NCBI RefSeq assembly: GCF_002504165.1
Contig: NZ_CP021404.1
Location: forward strand, 3,038,001 to 3,102,000
Source of the DNA: Pacificitalea manganoxidans
GTDB taxonomy: Bacteria > Pseudomonadota > Alphaproteobacteria > Rhodobacterales > Rhodobacteraceae
DNA: 64,000 nucleotides
Reading direction: 5' to 3'
Shown here: positions 37,800 through 46,195 of the stretch, piece after piece
Layout: the number at the start of each line of letters is the position of its first letter
Position numbering within the stretch: position 1 is the stretch's first letter
Program-made: the position numbers and the translations under genes
The notes under the pieces: model-generated
Told to the model about the DNA's origin: nothing
The model's input: the letters and a program-made list of their open reading frames with translations, nothing else
Database searches by the model: none

Positions 37800-39101
37800 T
37801 CAGCCAGCGGCTTCGATCGTGTCTTCCAATGTGCGAAGCCCGGTGCGCGGCGCCTGCACCAGAACCGCCATATTGCCCGGCTTATGCTGATTGCGCAGCA
37901 TCTTCATATGAGCGGCGGGAATATCCTCCCACGGGAAAACTTCGGACATGCAGGGATCAAGCCTGCGTTCCACCATTAGTTTATTGGCGGCGGCGGCCTG
38001 CTTGAGATGGGCGAAATGGCTGCCTTGGATACGCTTCTGATGCATCCAGACATAGCGCGCGTCCATGGTCAGGTTATAGCCCGTGGTGCCCGCGCAGATC
38101 ACAACCATACCGCCCTTTTTGCATACGAAGGTCGACACCGGGAATGTTGCCTCCCCGGGGTGTTCGAACACCATGTCGACATTGACGCCCTTTCCGGTGA
38201 TGTCCCAGATCGCTTTGCCGAATTTGCGCACCTCGTCGAACCAGCGTTTATATTCCGGAGTGTTAACGGTCGGCAATTGCCCCCAGCAATCGAAATCGCG
38301 GCGATTGATGACGCCCTTTGCGCCGAGGCTCATGACGAACTCGCGTTTGTCTTCCTCGGAGATCACGGCGATCGCATTGGCACCGGCGGTATTGATAAGC
38401 TGGATCGCGTAGGAACCAAGCCCGCCCGACGCGCCCCAGACCAACACGTTCTGTCCGGGTTTCAGCTCATGCGGGTGATGGCCGAACAGCATCCGGTAGG
38501 CAGTGGCCAGCGTCAGCGTATAGCAGGCGCTTTCTTCCCATGTCAGGTGGCGGGGACGCGGCATGAGCTGCTGCGCCTGAACACAGGTGAACTGCGCGAA
38601 GGAGCCGTCGGGCGTCTCGTAGCCCCAGATCCGCTGGCTTTGAGAAAACATTGGGTCGCCGCCGTTGCATTCCTCGTCATCGCCATCGTCCTGATTGCAA
38701 TGGATCACCACCTCATCGCCGACCTTCCAGCGGGTGACGCGGTCGCCCACGGCCCAGACGATGCCTGACGCATCGGACCCGGCGATGTGATATTCGGCCT
38801 TATGCACGTCAAAGGGGCTGATCGGCACGCCGAGCCCGGCCCAGACGCCATTGTAATTCACCCCCGCCGCCATCACGAGCACCAGCACATCGGAGCTGCC
38901 CAGTTCCGGCACATCGACGATCTCGGTGCGGAAGCTCTGATCGGGCTCCCCGTGCCGTTCGCGGCGAATGGTCCACGCATACATCTGTTTCGGGACATGA
39001 CCCATCGGGGGCATCTCGCCGACCTCATAGAGGTCTTTATGCGGGGCGCTCGGGGCTGCGGTGCTGTCGGCGGTGCCATCGGGGCGGTCGTCCAAGGCCA
39101 T
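37800..39101 (-). CDS. ccr: Crotonyl-CoA carboxylase/reductase
   Basis: 433 residues, MDR/zinc-less alcohol dehydrogenase fold. GEMPPMGHVPKQMYAWTIRRERHG at the N-terminus, NYNGVWAGLGVPISPFDVH, the nucleotide-binding LVWGASGGLGSYAIQL, and a C-terminal GSHFAHLKQAAAANKLM are diagnostic. The enzyme reductively carboxylates crotonyl-CoA to ethylmalonyl-CoA with NADPH and CO2, the defining step of the ethylmalonyl-CoA pathway for acetyl-CoA assimilation. AGGAGGG precedes the start. Ethylmalonyl-CoA mutase is encoded 1.6 kb away. Confidence 0.97.
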   Translation of the reverse strand: MALDDRPDGTADSTAAPSAPHKDLYEVGEMPPMGHVPKQMYAWTIRRERHGEPDQSFRTEIVDVPELGSSDVLVLVMAAGVNYNGVWAGLGVPISPFDVHKAEYHIAGSDASGIVWAVGDRVTRWKVGDEVVIHCNQDDGDDEECNGGDPMFSQSQRIWGYETPDGSFAQFTCVQAQQLMPRPRHLTWEESACYTLTLATAYRMLFGHHPHELKPGQNVLVWGASGGLGSYAIQLINTAGANAIAVISEEDKREFVMSLGAKGVINRRDFDCWGQLPTVNTPEYKRWFDEVRKFGKAIWDITGKGVNVDMVFEHPGEATFPVSTFVCKKGGMVVICAGTTGYNLTMDARYVWMHQKRIQGSHFAHLKQAAAANKLMVERRLDPCMSEVFPWEDIPAAHMKMLRNQHKPGNMAVLVQAPRTGLRTLEDTIEAAG

Positions 39102-39216
39102 CTGACCCTCCTGATCCTGTCAAACCATGCCGCAGCGCAGAATCAGCGGCGGCTCTATGGGAGAGATAGAATCCGTCGCGCAACTTTACAATAGGTGAGT
39201 TATATATTTTGTAATT

Positions 39217-40608
39217 TTATGTCTTAACGGATTCTCCGGCTTGGCAGGCTGGCAGACCCAGAGCCTGCTCCGCATCCCTTATCGAATTGGCATAATAGGT
39301 GAGGATCGGTCCCGCCTCTGGGGCGGAGGCCCATAGGCCGTCGGCCCCATCCACCACAATTCCGCGCCGCAGCAAGATGGTCAGCGCCGCATCCAGCAGT
39401 TTGGGCACCCTGCCCTGTGGCAGCCGCACCGCAGCACCGCCTGCGCGCAGCGTTTCGGCGCGCTGGGTGACATGGCGGAGAAGCGCGCTTTGGCTCATAG
39501 GGCCGGTCAACAGGGCTTCGGCCACCAGCGGCACGGGAAGGATGGGCATGGCGGCGGCGATCCGGCGCATTACCTCCTGACCCAATGCCTCCGGCTCCGG
39601 CCCCATATCGCGCAACGAGATCGGCGCGCCGAACCCGACCCCCGCCATCCCAAAGCGATGATCCTGGCCGCGCAGGGCCCGGCGCAGCACACGCCACGAC
39701 ACGGCGAGCGCTTCACCGATATTGGCGTTGAACCGCCGCTCGCCCCGTGCGCCAGCCTCCAGCAGGATGCGGTCCTCCAGCACCCGGTCGTAATTGACCG
39801 CCACGGGCACAAACACGATGTCCCGTGCGGCAAGGTCCGCCCCGTCCGTGATATAGTGGATCAAGCCGAGCTTCGGCGGTGCCATCCGCCCGTCAAGAGA
39901 CAGCCCACCTTCGGGGAAGATCGCCTGCGTCACCCCATTGGCCGTGGCCAGTTGCACATACCGCGCCAGCACCCGGCGATAGAGATCGTCCCGCGACCGG
40001 CGGCGGATGAAGTAAGCGCCCATCGCCCGGATCAGGATCCGCAGCGGCCAGACCCGTGCCCATTCGCCCACCGCGTAGGACAGCGCGGAATCGCTCGCGA
40101 CGAGATAGGTCACCAGCACATAATCCATGTTGGAGCGATGATTCATGACAAAGACGACCGTCGCGTCGGCGTCGATGGCCTGAATGCGATCGCGCTGCGC
40201 CTCGTCGATACGCAGGTGATAAAGCTTCGTTGACAGAAACCGGGCGGCGCGGATCGCGAACCCGAAATAGGCCGCCGCAGAGAAGGCCGGCACGATTTCG
40301 CGGGCATAGCGCTGCGCCCGCTCGAAAGCCACGCTTTCCGGCACGCCGTGCTGCGCGGCGTGATCTGCCACCGCGGCCATCACCTGCGTGTCGTAGCTGA
40401 GCCGCTGGATCATGTCGTGACGCCGCGCCAGCTTGAACGGGCGGATCGGACGGGCGAGCCGCTGATTGAGCCGTTCGACCCCGCGCTCCAGCCGTCGGCG
40501 GAAGAACCAGCGCACGCTGGGAAACAGGAAATGCGAGGCAAAGGTCACCACGGCAAAGCCAAGGATCAGCACCAGCAGCCAGAGCGGAAGTTCGACGGTC
40601 TGAAACAT
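39217..40608 (-). CDS. Glycerol-3-phosphate/1-acylglycerol-phosphate acyltransferase family protein
   Basis: 463 residues from the ATG at 40608; the upstream open frame (to 40848) runs antisense through the meaA start and is not coding. An N-terminal membrane helix (PLWLLVLILGFAVVTFASHF) is followed by acyltransferase motifs NHRSNMDYVL (HX4D), IRRRSRDDLYRRV and FPEGGLSLDG, and VFVPVAVNYDRVLED. The size and motif spacing are nearer PlsB than PlsC. It lies between ccr and meaA and is divergent from meaA. Membrane phospholipid synthesis is likely; the exact acyl acceptor is uncertain. Confidence 0.85.
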   Translation of the reverse strand: MFQTVELPLWLLVLILGFAVVTFASHFLFPSVRWFFRRRLERGVERLNQRLARPIRPFKLARRHDMIQRLSYDTQVMAAVADHAAQHGVPESVAFERAQRYAREIVPAFSAAAYFGFAIRAARFLSTKLYHLRIDEAQRDRIQAIDADATVVFVMNHRSNMDYVLVTYLVASDSALSYAVGEWARVWPLRILIRAMGAYFIRRRSRDDLYRRVLARYVQLATANGVTQAIFPEGGLSLDGRMAPPKLGLIHYITDGADLAARDIVFVPVAVNYDRVLEDRILLEAGARGERRFNANIGEALAVSWRVLRRALRGQDHRFGMAGVGFGAPISLRDMGPEPEALGQEVMRRIAAAMPILPVPLVAEALLTGPMSQSALLRHVTQRAETLRAGGAAVRLPQGRVPKLLDAALTILLRRGIVVDGADGLWASAPEAGPILTYYANSIRDAEQALGLPACQAGESVKT

Positions 40609-40669
40609 GACGGCCAAAGTGGCAGGTTCACGGGCGGGCGTAAATCCAGCGGTGCCGCAGCGCAGCGAA

Positions 40670-40699
40670 TTGACATTATACTTTAATTGCCCATATGAC
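40670..40699 (+). promoter_or_regulatory. Promoter of ethylmalonyl-CoA mutase gene
   Basis: Consensus TTGACA, an 18-base spacer, then TATGAC, in an AT-rich divergent spacer. Predicted start near 40706; GGAGG lies before the ATG at 40751. Confidence 0.55.
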
Positions 40700-40750
40700 T
40701 TCTGAAACGGAATATTATTATCACGCAAACTCCTCTGCCGGAGGCCGCCC

Positions 40751-42775
40751 ATGACTGACGCCCAGCCCAACACTTCCGCAATTTCGCCCGCCGTTTCCCC
40801 GGCGCGGCCGGCCCCGGCGGAGCGGGACCGGCCGTGGCTGTTTCGCACCTATGCGGGCCATTCGACGGCACAGGCGTCTAACGCGCTCTACCGGGCGAAC
40901 CTTGCGCGGGGGCAGACCGGGCTGTCGGTAGCGTTCGACCTGCCGACGCAGACCGGCTATGACAGCGATCATATTCTGGCGCGTGGCGAAGTGGGGAAGG
41001 TCGGCGTTCCTGTCTGCCATCTGGGCGACATGCGCGCGCTGTTCGATGAGATCCCGCTCGATCAGATGAACACCTCGATGACGATCAACGCGACCGCGCC
41101 GTGGCTGCTGTCGCTTTATATCGCGGTGGCCGAGGAGCAGGGCGCGGATATCGCAAGCCTGCAAGGCACCGTGCAAAACGACATCATCAAGGAATATCTG
41201 AGCCGCGGCACTTATATTTGCCCGCCCAAGGCATCGTTGAAACTGATCACCGACGTTGCGGCCTATTGCTATGACAATGTGCCCAAGTGGAACCCGATGA
41301 ATGTCTGCTCCTACCATTTGCAGGAGGCAGGCGCGACGCCGGAACAGGAACTGGCCTTTGCTTTGGCCACGGCACAGGCGGTGCTGGATGATCTGCGCGA
41401 CAAGGTGCCTGCGGCTGATTTCCCACGTCTGGTCGGGCGGATCTCGTTCTTTGTGAATGCGGGCATTCGTTTTGTGACAGAGATGTGCAAGATGCGCGCC
41501 TTCGTCGATCTGTGGGACGAAATCTGCCGCGACCGCTACGGGGTGGAAGATCCGAAATACCGCCGCTTCCGCTACGGCGTTCAGGTCAATTCGCTCGGCC
41601 TGACCGAGCAGCAACCTGAAAATAATGTCTACCGTATCCTGATCGAAATGCTGGCGGTCACGCTTTCGAAGAACGCCCGTGCCCGTGCCGTGCAATTGCC
41701 CGCATGGAACGAAGCGCTGGGCCTGCCGCGCCCGTGGGATCAGCAATGGTCGCTGCGGATGCAGCAGATCATGGCGTTTGAAACGGACCTTCTGGAATAC
41801 GACGATCTGTTCGATGGAAACCCGGCGGTCGAGGCGCGGGTTACGGCGCTGAAAGACGGCGCGCGGGCCGAATTGCGCAACCTTGACGCGATGGGCGGTG
41901 CGATTGACGCGATCGGCTACATGAAATCGCGCCTCGTAGAAGCGAATGCAGACCGCATTGGTGCAATCGAGCGGGGCGATACGGTCGTGGTGGGCATGAA
42001 CCGCTATCAGCAGGGCGAACCTTCGCCGCTGATGGATGCGGATGGCGGGATCATGACTGTCGATCCGGCGGTGGAAGCGGAGCAGATCGCCCGATTGGCC
42101 GCGTGGCGAAAGGCGCGGAATGCCGACGCTGTCAATGCCGCGCTGCGCGCATTGCGAGAGGCCGCAGACCGGGGGGAGAATATCATGCCCGCCTCGATCC
42201 AGGCCGCCCGCGCGGGCGTCACCACCGGCGAATGGGCCGGTGTAATGCGTGCCGTGCATGGAGAGTATCGCGGTCCGACAGGTGTGTCCCCGGCAGTTTC
42301 CAACCGGGTCGAAGGGCTCGACGACATTCGCGAGGCTGTGAACGCCACATCCAGCCGTTTGGGGCGTCGGCTAAAGTTTTTGATGGGAAAGCCAGGGCTT
42401 GACGGGCATTCTAACGGGGCGGAGCAGATCGCCTTTCGGGCCCGGGATTGCGGGATGGATATCGCCTATGAAGGCATCCGCCTGACGCCCGAAGCCATCG
42501 TCAACGCCGCGCGGGACGAGCAGGCGCATGTCGTGGGCGTGTCGATCCTGTCCGGCTCCCACCTGCCGCTGATCCGTGACCTGATGGACCGCATGGCGCA
42601 AGCGGGCCTGCACGATGTGCCGGTCATCGTCGGCGGCATCATCCCGGACGAGGACGCGGCCAAGTTGCTGCACATGGGGGTCGCACGGGTCTACACACCC
42701 AAGGACTTTGAATTAAACCGGATCATGATGGATATCGTCGCGTTGGCTGACCCGGTCCCTGAGCCCGCTGAATGA
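40751..42775 (+). CDS. meaA: Ethylmalonyl-CoA mutase (B12-dependent, MeaA type)
   Basis: 674 residues. The N-terminal TIM-barrel mutase domain has RPWLFRTYAGHSTAQASNALYRANLARGQTGLSVAFDLPTQ(T)-type sequence and a C-terminal cobalamin domain with GKPGLDGHSNGAEQ (DxHxxG) and VVGVSILSGSHLPLI. It converts ethylmalonyl-CoA to methylsuccinyl-CoA, two steps after Ccr. The single-chain form of this length and the ccr neighbourhood favour ethylmalonyl-CoA mutase over methylmalonyl-CoA mutase. A strong terminator follows. Confidence 0.94.
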   Translation: MTDAQPNTSAISPAVSPARPAPAERDRPWLFRTYAGHSTAQASNALYRANLARGQTGLSVAFDLPTQTGYDSDHILARGEVGKVGVPVCHLGDMRALFDEIPLDQMNTSMTINATAPWLLSLYIAVAEEQGADIASLQGTVQNDIIKEYLSRGTYICPPKASLKLITDVAAYCYDNVPKWNPMNVCSYHLQEAGATPEQELAFALATAQAVLDDLRDKVPAADFPRLVGRISFFVNAGIRFVTEMCKMRAFVDLWDEICRDRYGVEDPKYRRFRYGVQVNSLGLTEQQPENNVYRILIEMLAVTLSKNARARAVQLPAWNEALGLPRPWDQQWSLRMQQIMAFETDLLEYDDLFDGNPAVEARVTALKDGARAELRNLDAMGGAIDAIGYMKSRLVEANADRIGAIERGDTVVVGMNRYQQGEPSPLMDADGGIMTVDPAVEAEQIARLAAWRKARNADAVNAALRALREAADRGENIMPASIQAARAGVTTGEWAGVMRAVHGEYRGPTGVSPAVSNRVEGLDDIREAVNATSSRLGRRLKFLMGKPGLDGHSNGAEQIAFRARDCGMDIAYEGIRLTPEAIVNAARDEQAHVVGVSILSGSHLPLIRDLMDRMAQAGLHDVPVIVGGIIPDEDAAKLLHMGVARVYTPKDFELNRIMMDIVALADPVPEPAE

Positions 42776-42805
42776 CCTGATCTGACCCACATCCTCTGGC
42801 TGCAT

Positions 42806-42843
42806 AAAGCCCGGACTTTTTCTCCTTAAAGTCCGGGCTTTTT
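42806..42843 (+). terminator. Intrinsic terminator after meaA
   Basis: Perfect 14-base stem AAAGCCCGGACTTT/AAAGTCCGGGCTTT with an 8-base loop, ending in five T residues, 30 bases after the meaA stop. Confidence 0.9.
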
Positions 42844-43030
42844 GCGTTTATGCAAAACAACCATAAGACGCAGCCCCTAATGTATTAATTGCGATTATAT
42901 GCTGACAGCACACCAATTCATAATCTCCTTTATCTTTTTTTTACCTTCGGCCATAACAACTAACTATTGAACCGCACGATTTAAGATTTGAACCCACTCA
43001 CTCGAATTCCACATGAATCGGAGAAGACAC

Positions 43031-43354
43031 GTGGCACTAGTGGACCTTGACGGTTTCGACCGCAGAGAACTCGAACAGATCAAAGCCGATTGCGACAAGG
43101 CGATCCAGAAGCTTGACAAAGAGCACCGCCGCAAGGCGCTGGCCGCAGCCGAAGCCGCTGCGCGCGAACATGGCTTCTCGCTGTCCGATCTGTCTGGATC
43201 GACCGATGCGCCGAAATCGAACAAACCGAAATCGCCGCCGAAATACCGCCATCCCGAAAACCCAGAGATGACCTGGACCGGCCGTGGCCGGAAACCTAAC
43301 TGGCTGTCAGAAGCATTGCGCGACGGCAAATCTTTGGAAAGTTTCGCCATCTGA
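43031..43354 (+). CDS. H-NS family nucleoid protein (HvrA/SPB-like)
   Basis: 107 residues from a GTG at 43031, chosen because GGAGAAG ends 4 bases upstream; an ATG at 43013 is the alternative. An N-terminal oligomerisation coiled coil (DRRELEQIKADCDKAIQKLDKEHRRKA) and a linker precede the C-terminal DNA-binding box YRHPENPEMTWTGRGRKPNWL, the H-NS signature. It binds AT-rich DNA as silencer or regulator. It is preceded by about 190 bases of AT-rich DNA after the meaA terminator, a likely site for autoregulation. It stands alone. Confidence 0.88.
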   Translation: MALVDLDGFDRRELEQIKADCDKAIQKLDKEHRRKALAAAEAAAREHGFSLSDLSGSTDAPKSNKPKSPPKYRHPENPEMTWTGRGRKPNWLSEALRDGKSLESFAI

Positions 43355-43566
43355 TCCAAGACGCGTGCGCGCGCCGCAACGGCGCCTTCTCCATCACGGA
43401 CGAAGGTTACCGACATTCCCACGGGCGTCGCATTTCGGTGCGGCGCCCGTTTCGCATTGGGCCTGACCCATTGTTCTGCAAAGCCCCGCCACGTTGACAG
43501 CCGCGCCGGGCGCGGGCATCCCAAGGCGCGGGCCAACTGCGCCCAAAACCAAACGGGAGCCCCATC

Positions 43567-44358
43567 ATGCAATTTGCGCAATTCGACGATATCGGCCTGC
43601 ATTACCGCGTGGAGGGAGACCCCGATGGCGCGCCAATCGTATTTGCCAACTCGCTGGGCACCGATCTGCGAATATGGGACCGGGTGGTGGAGCGTCTGCC
43701 AGCCGGTCTGCGCATCATCCGGTATGATAAGCGCGGTCACGGGCTAAGCACCTGTGTCCCTGCGCCTTATAAAATGGGTCAGCTGATAACCGACGCCGAG
43801 CGGCTGCTGGATCGGCTGGAGGTTCGCGACGCGGTGTTCGTCGGGCTGTCTATCGGCGGGATGATTGCGCAGGGGCTGGCCGTAAAGCGGCTGGATCAGA
43901 TCCGCGCCATGGTCCTGTCCAACACCGCCGCCAAGATGGGCACTGCCGAGATGTGGGAGGATCGCATCGCCGCCATCCGTGCAGGCGGGCTAGAGGCTAT
44001 GGCCGATGGCATCATGGAGCGCTGGTTTTCGAAATCCTTCCGCGCGGGGCCGGAGCTGGGCCTGTGGCGCAACATGCTGGTGCGCCAGCCCGTCGAGGGC
44101 TATCTGGGCTGTTGCGCGGCGATTGCGGGCACGGATTTCTACACGCCCACATCCGGGCTGACCCTGCCGACGCTGGCCATCGCTGGATCGGAAGACGGCT
44201 CCTCCCCGCCGGATCTGGTGCGCGAAACCGCCGAACTGATCCGAGGCTCCCGGTTTGAACTGATCCGTGGCGCAGGCCACCTGCCCTGCATCGAGGCACC
44301 GGACCGCTATGCCGAGGTGCTGACCACGTTCCTGACCGAGATCGGACATGTGAAATGA
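43567..44358 (+). CDS. pcaD: 3-oxoadipate enol-lactonase
   Basis: 263 residues, alpha/beta hydrolase. IVFANSLGTDLRIWD, the nucleophile elbow GLSIGGMIAQ, the PTLAIAGSEDGSSPPD acid region and GAGHLPCIEAPDRYAEVL catalytic His match PcaD. It hydrolyses beta-ketoadipate enol-lactone in protocatechuate breakdown. It overlaps pcaB by 4 bases. The usual neighbours pcaQ, pcaC, pcaH and pcaG are absent, so this is a reduced cluster. Confidence 0.92.
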   Translation: MQFAQFDDIGLHYRVEGDPDGAPIVFANSLGTDLRIWDRVVERLPAGLRIIRYDKRGHGLSTCVPAPYKMGQLITDAERLLDRLEVRDAVFVGLSIGGMIAQGLAVKRLDQIRAMVLSNTAAKMGTAEMWEDRIAAIRAGGLEAMADGIMERWFSKSFRAGPELGLWRNMLVRQPVEGYLGCCAAIAGTDFYTPTSGLTLPTLAIAGSEDGSSPPDLVRETAELIRGSRFELIRGAGHLPCIEAPDRYAEVLTTFLTEIGHVK

Positions 44359-45677
44359 GCGCGACCCCCTTCGACAGTGCCCTGATGGGCAAACTTTTCG
44401 GTGACGCGGAAATCGGCAAGCTGTTTTCCGACAGCGCCGCCATTCGCGCGATGCTGCTGGTCGAGGGCACCTTGGCCAAGGCGCAGGCGGAGTTGGGCAT
44501 GATCCCGGCGGACCATGCCGAAACGATCCATCGGCACGCTCTGGAGGTCGCGCTGGACCCCGGCGCGATGGCCGATGCGGTGGCCGGAGATGCCACGCCG
44601 GTGCCCGCGCTGCTTGCCGCCTTCCGCGAGGCGATCAACGCGGTCGAAGCCCGGCAATACGTCCATTGGGGGGCCACGTCGCAGGATATTGTCGACACCG
44701 CGCTGACCCTGCGGCTGCGGCAGGTTCTGGCAATTTTGCGCGCGCGGTTGACCGCGACCACGCAGCGGCTGGGCCAAGTAGCGGAGACGCACCGCGCCCT
44801 GCCGATGGCGGCCCGGACATGGGGCGCCGTGGCAACGCCCATGAGCTTTGGCGCGGCGGTCGCGGGCTGGGGCATGCCATTGCCGCGTCATCTGGACCGG
44901 TTGTCGGAACTGGAGCCGCGCCTGCTGGTCGTATCCCTCGCCGGTGCATCGGGCACGTTGTCCGCGATGGGCCCCGATGGGGCCGAGGTTCGGGCTGGCT
45001 TGGCACGCGGGCTGCGGCTGGGCGATTCGGGCGGCAGCTGGCATTCGCAGCGTGACCGAATTCTCGAACTGGCCCATTGGGCCGCCGGGCTGGCAGGGTC
45101 GCTGGGCAAGATGGCCGAAGATATGCTGCTGCTGGCCCGCACGGGCGAGGTGAGCTTCGGCGGTGGCGGCGGATCATCCACCATGCCGCAGAAGCAGAAC
45201 CCGGTGCAGGCCAGTCTGCTCGTCGCGCTGTGCCGCCAGATCGAAGGTCAGGCCGCTGCACTGGCGCCTGCCGGACATCACCGCGACCAACGCGACGGTC
45301 CCGCATGGCTGCTGGAATGGATGATCCTGCCGCAAATCTGTATCGCGCTGGGCCGTGCGCTGGAGGTGGCCGAGGGGCTGGCGCGGGATATTCGCCCCGC
45401 CCCGGCCACGCTGCGCGCCACCATCGATGACGGCACCGGCCTGATCTACGCCGAAGCATTGAGTTTCGCACTGGCGCGCATGATGCCTAAACCCGAGGCG
45501 CAGAAGCGGGTGAAGGAGCTATGCCTCCAAGCAAGGGCGGAGGGCAGCGCGCTTCCCGATCTGGCACAGGCAGCATGGCCCGATCAGGATTTCGGGCAAT
45601 TGTTCACGCCCGAGGCCCAAATGGGAGACGCGCCGGCAGAGGCCGACCGCTTCGCCGCCATCGCACGCGCGCTATAA
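44355..45677 (+). CDS. pcaB: 3-carboxy-cis,cis-muconate cycloisomerase
   Basis: 440 residues of the fumarase/aspartase superfamily. MLLVEGTLAKAQAELGMIP, VHWGATSQDIVDTAL and the superfamily signature GGGGSSTMPQKQNPVQ are intact. It lactonises 3-carboxymuconate in the protocatechuate branch of the beta-ketoadipate pathway. Its start overlaps pcaD. It is the last recognised catabolic gene before the CRISPR-Cas region. Confidence 0.94.
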   Translation: MSATPFDSALMGKLFGDAEIGKLFSDSAAIRAMLLVEGTLAKAQAELGMIPADHAETIHRHALEVALDPGAMADAVAGDATPVPALLAAFREAINAVEARQYVHWGATSQDIVDTALTLRLRQVLAILRARLTATTQRLGQVAETHRALPMAARTWGAVATPMSFGAAVAGWGMPLPRHLDRLSELEPRLLVVSLAGASGTLSAMGPDGAEVRAGLARGLRLGDSGGSWHSQRDRILELAHWAAGLAGSLGKMAEDMLLLARTGEVSFGGGGGSSTMPQKQNPVQASLLVALCRQIEGQAAALAPAGHHRDQRDGPAWLLEWMILPQICIALGRALEVAEGLARDIRPAPATLRATIDDGTGLIYAEALSFALARMMPKPEAQKRVKELCLQARAEGSALPDLAQAAWPDQDFGQLFTPEAQMGDAPAEADRFAAIARAL

Positions 45678-45736
45678 AGACACCGCACGGGGGCACCCTG
45701 CCCGCCAAAGCGGCATCGCGCATGAAATCCAGCAAA

Positions 45737-45758
45737 CGAGGGCGAATTTGCGCCCTCG
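45737..45758 (+). terminator. Hairpin after pcaB, weak terminator candidate
   Basis: Perfect 8-base stem CGAGGGCG/CGCCCTCG with a 6-base loop, 60 bases past pcaB. No T-run follows. Confidence 0.35.
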
Positions 45759-45836
45759 CAGCCTTCGCCTTGACCCAGCGTTCAGGTAGTGTACGCACGA
45801 TCCACGTTAACAAGTGTTAAGATTGTGAGGAAGGCC

Positions 45837-46022
45837 ATGCGGCTGTTTCACTGCGATGATTGCGGGCATCATATGCGCCTAGGCGGAACCCGCTGTGGAA
45901 AATGCTACACTCCGAAACGCGCGGTGCAACAACCCACGGCGCTGGCTGGGCTCACACTCGCCCTGCTGGCCGCTGTGCTTGTCGGGCTCGTTCTGATGCT
46001 GATGCGGCACGCGGGTATCTAA
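45837..46022 (+). CDS. Small zinc-ribbon single-pass membrane protein
   Basis: 61 residues from an ATG behind AGGAAGG. C-x2-C...C-x2-C (CDDCGHH and TRCGKC) forms a short treble-clef/zinc ribbon in the first 25 residues, and LAGLTLALLAAVLVGLVLMLM is a clear membrane helix near the C-terminus. I do not recognise a named family. It is isolated between pcaB and the cas operon, and the clean ribosome site and motif spacing argue that it is real. No link to CRISPR is shown. Confidence 0.65.
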   Translation: MRLFHCDDCGHHMRLGGTRCGKCYTPKRAVQQPTALAGLTLALLAAVLVGLVLMLMRHAGI

Positions 46023-46156
46023 GACAGATCGTTTCTGTTGTAACGCGGATTGCGGCCCCGCTGTTTTTTGGCCCGCCATTCAACTGCCCTCACTGACCGT
46101 CGCAGTTTAATTCCAAAACGGTCTTGCTGCGCAACTTGATCGAAATGAATTTTCGA

Positions 46157-46185
46157 TTGACTTGAATCCAAAACCCCAAGTTAAT
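46157..46185 (+). promoter_or_regulatory. Candidate promoter of the cas operon
   Basis: TTGACT, a 17-base spacer, then GTTAAT, immediately after the inverted repeat ATCGAAA-TGAAT-TTTCGAT (46139-46157) in an AT-rich patch before cas3. The -10 is weak. The inverted repeat overlapping the -35 edge could be an operator. Confidence 0.4.
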
Positions 46186-46195
46186 CGACCCCGGT

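Noticed and set aside
36597-37800. A luxI-type synthase gene near the LuxR regulator
   Set aside because: No frame on either strand shows the LuxI Arg/Phe/Trp/Asp/Glu pattern.
40609-40848. Longer start for the acyltransferase gene
   Set aside because: It overlaps the meaA promoter and start and adds non-homologous sequence; the ATG at 40608 opens on the membrane anchor.
45678-46195. Possible CRISPR array before cas3
   Set aside because: No direct repeats of about 28 bases with regular spacers are seen; only a small inverted repeat and a promoter candidate.
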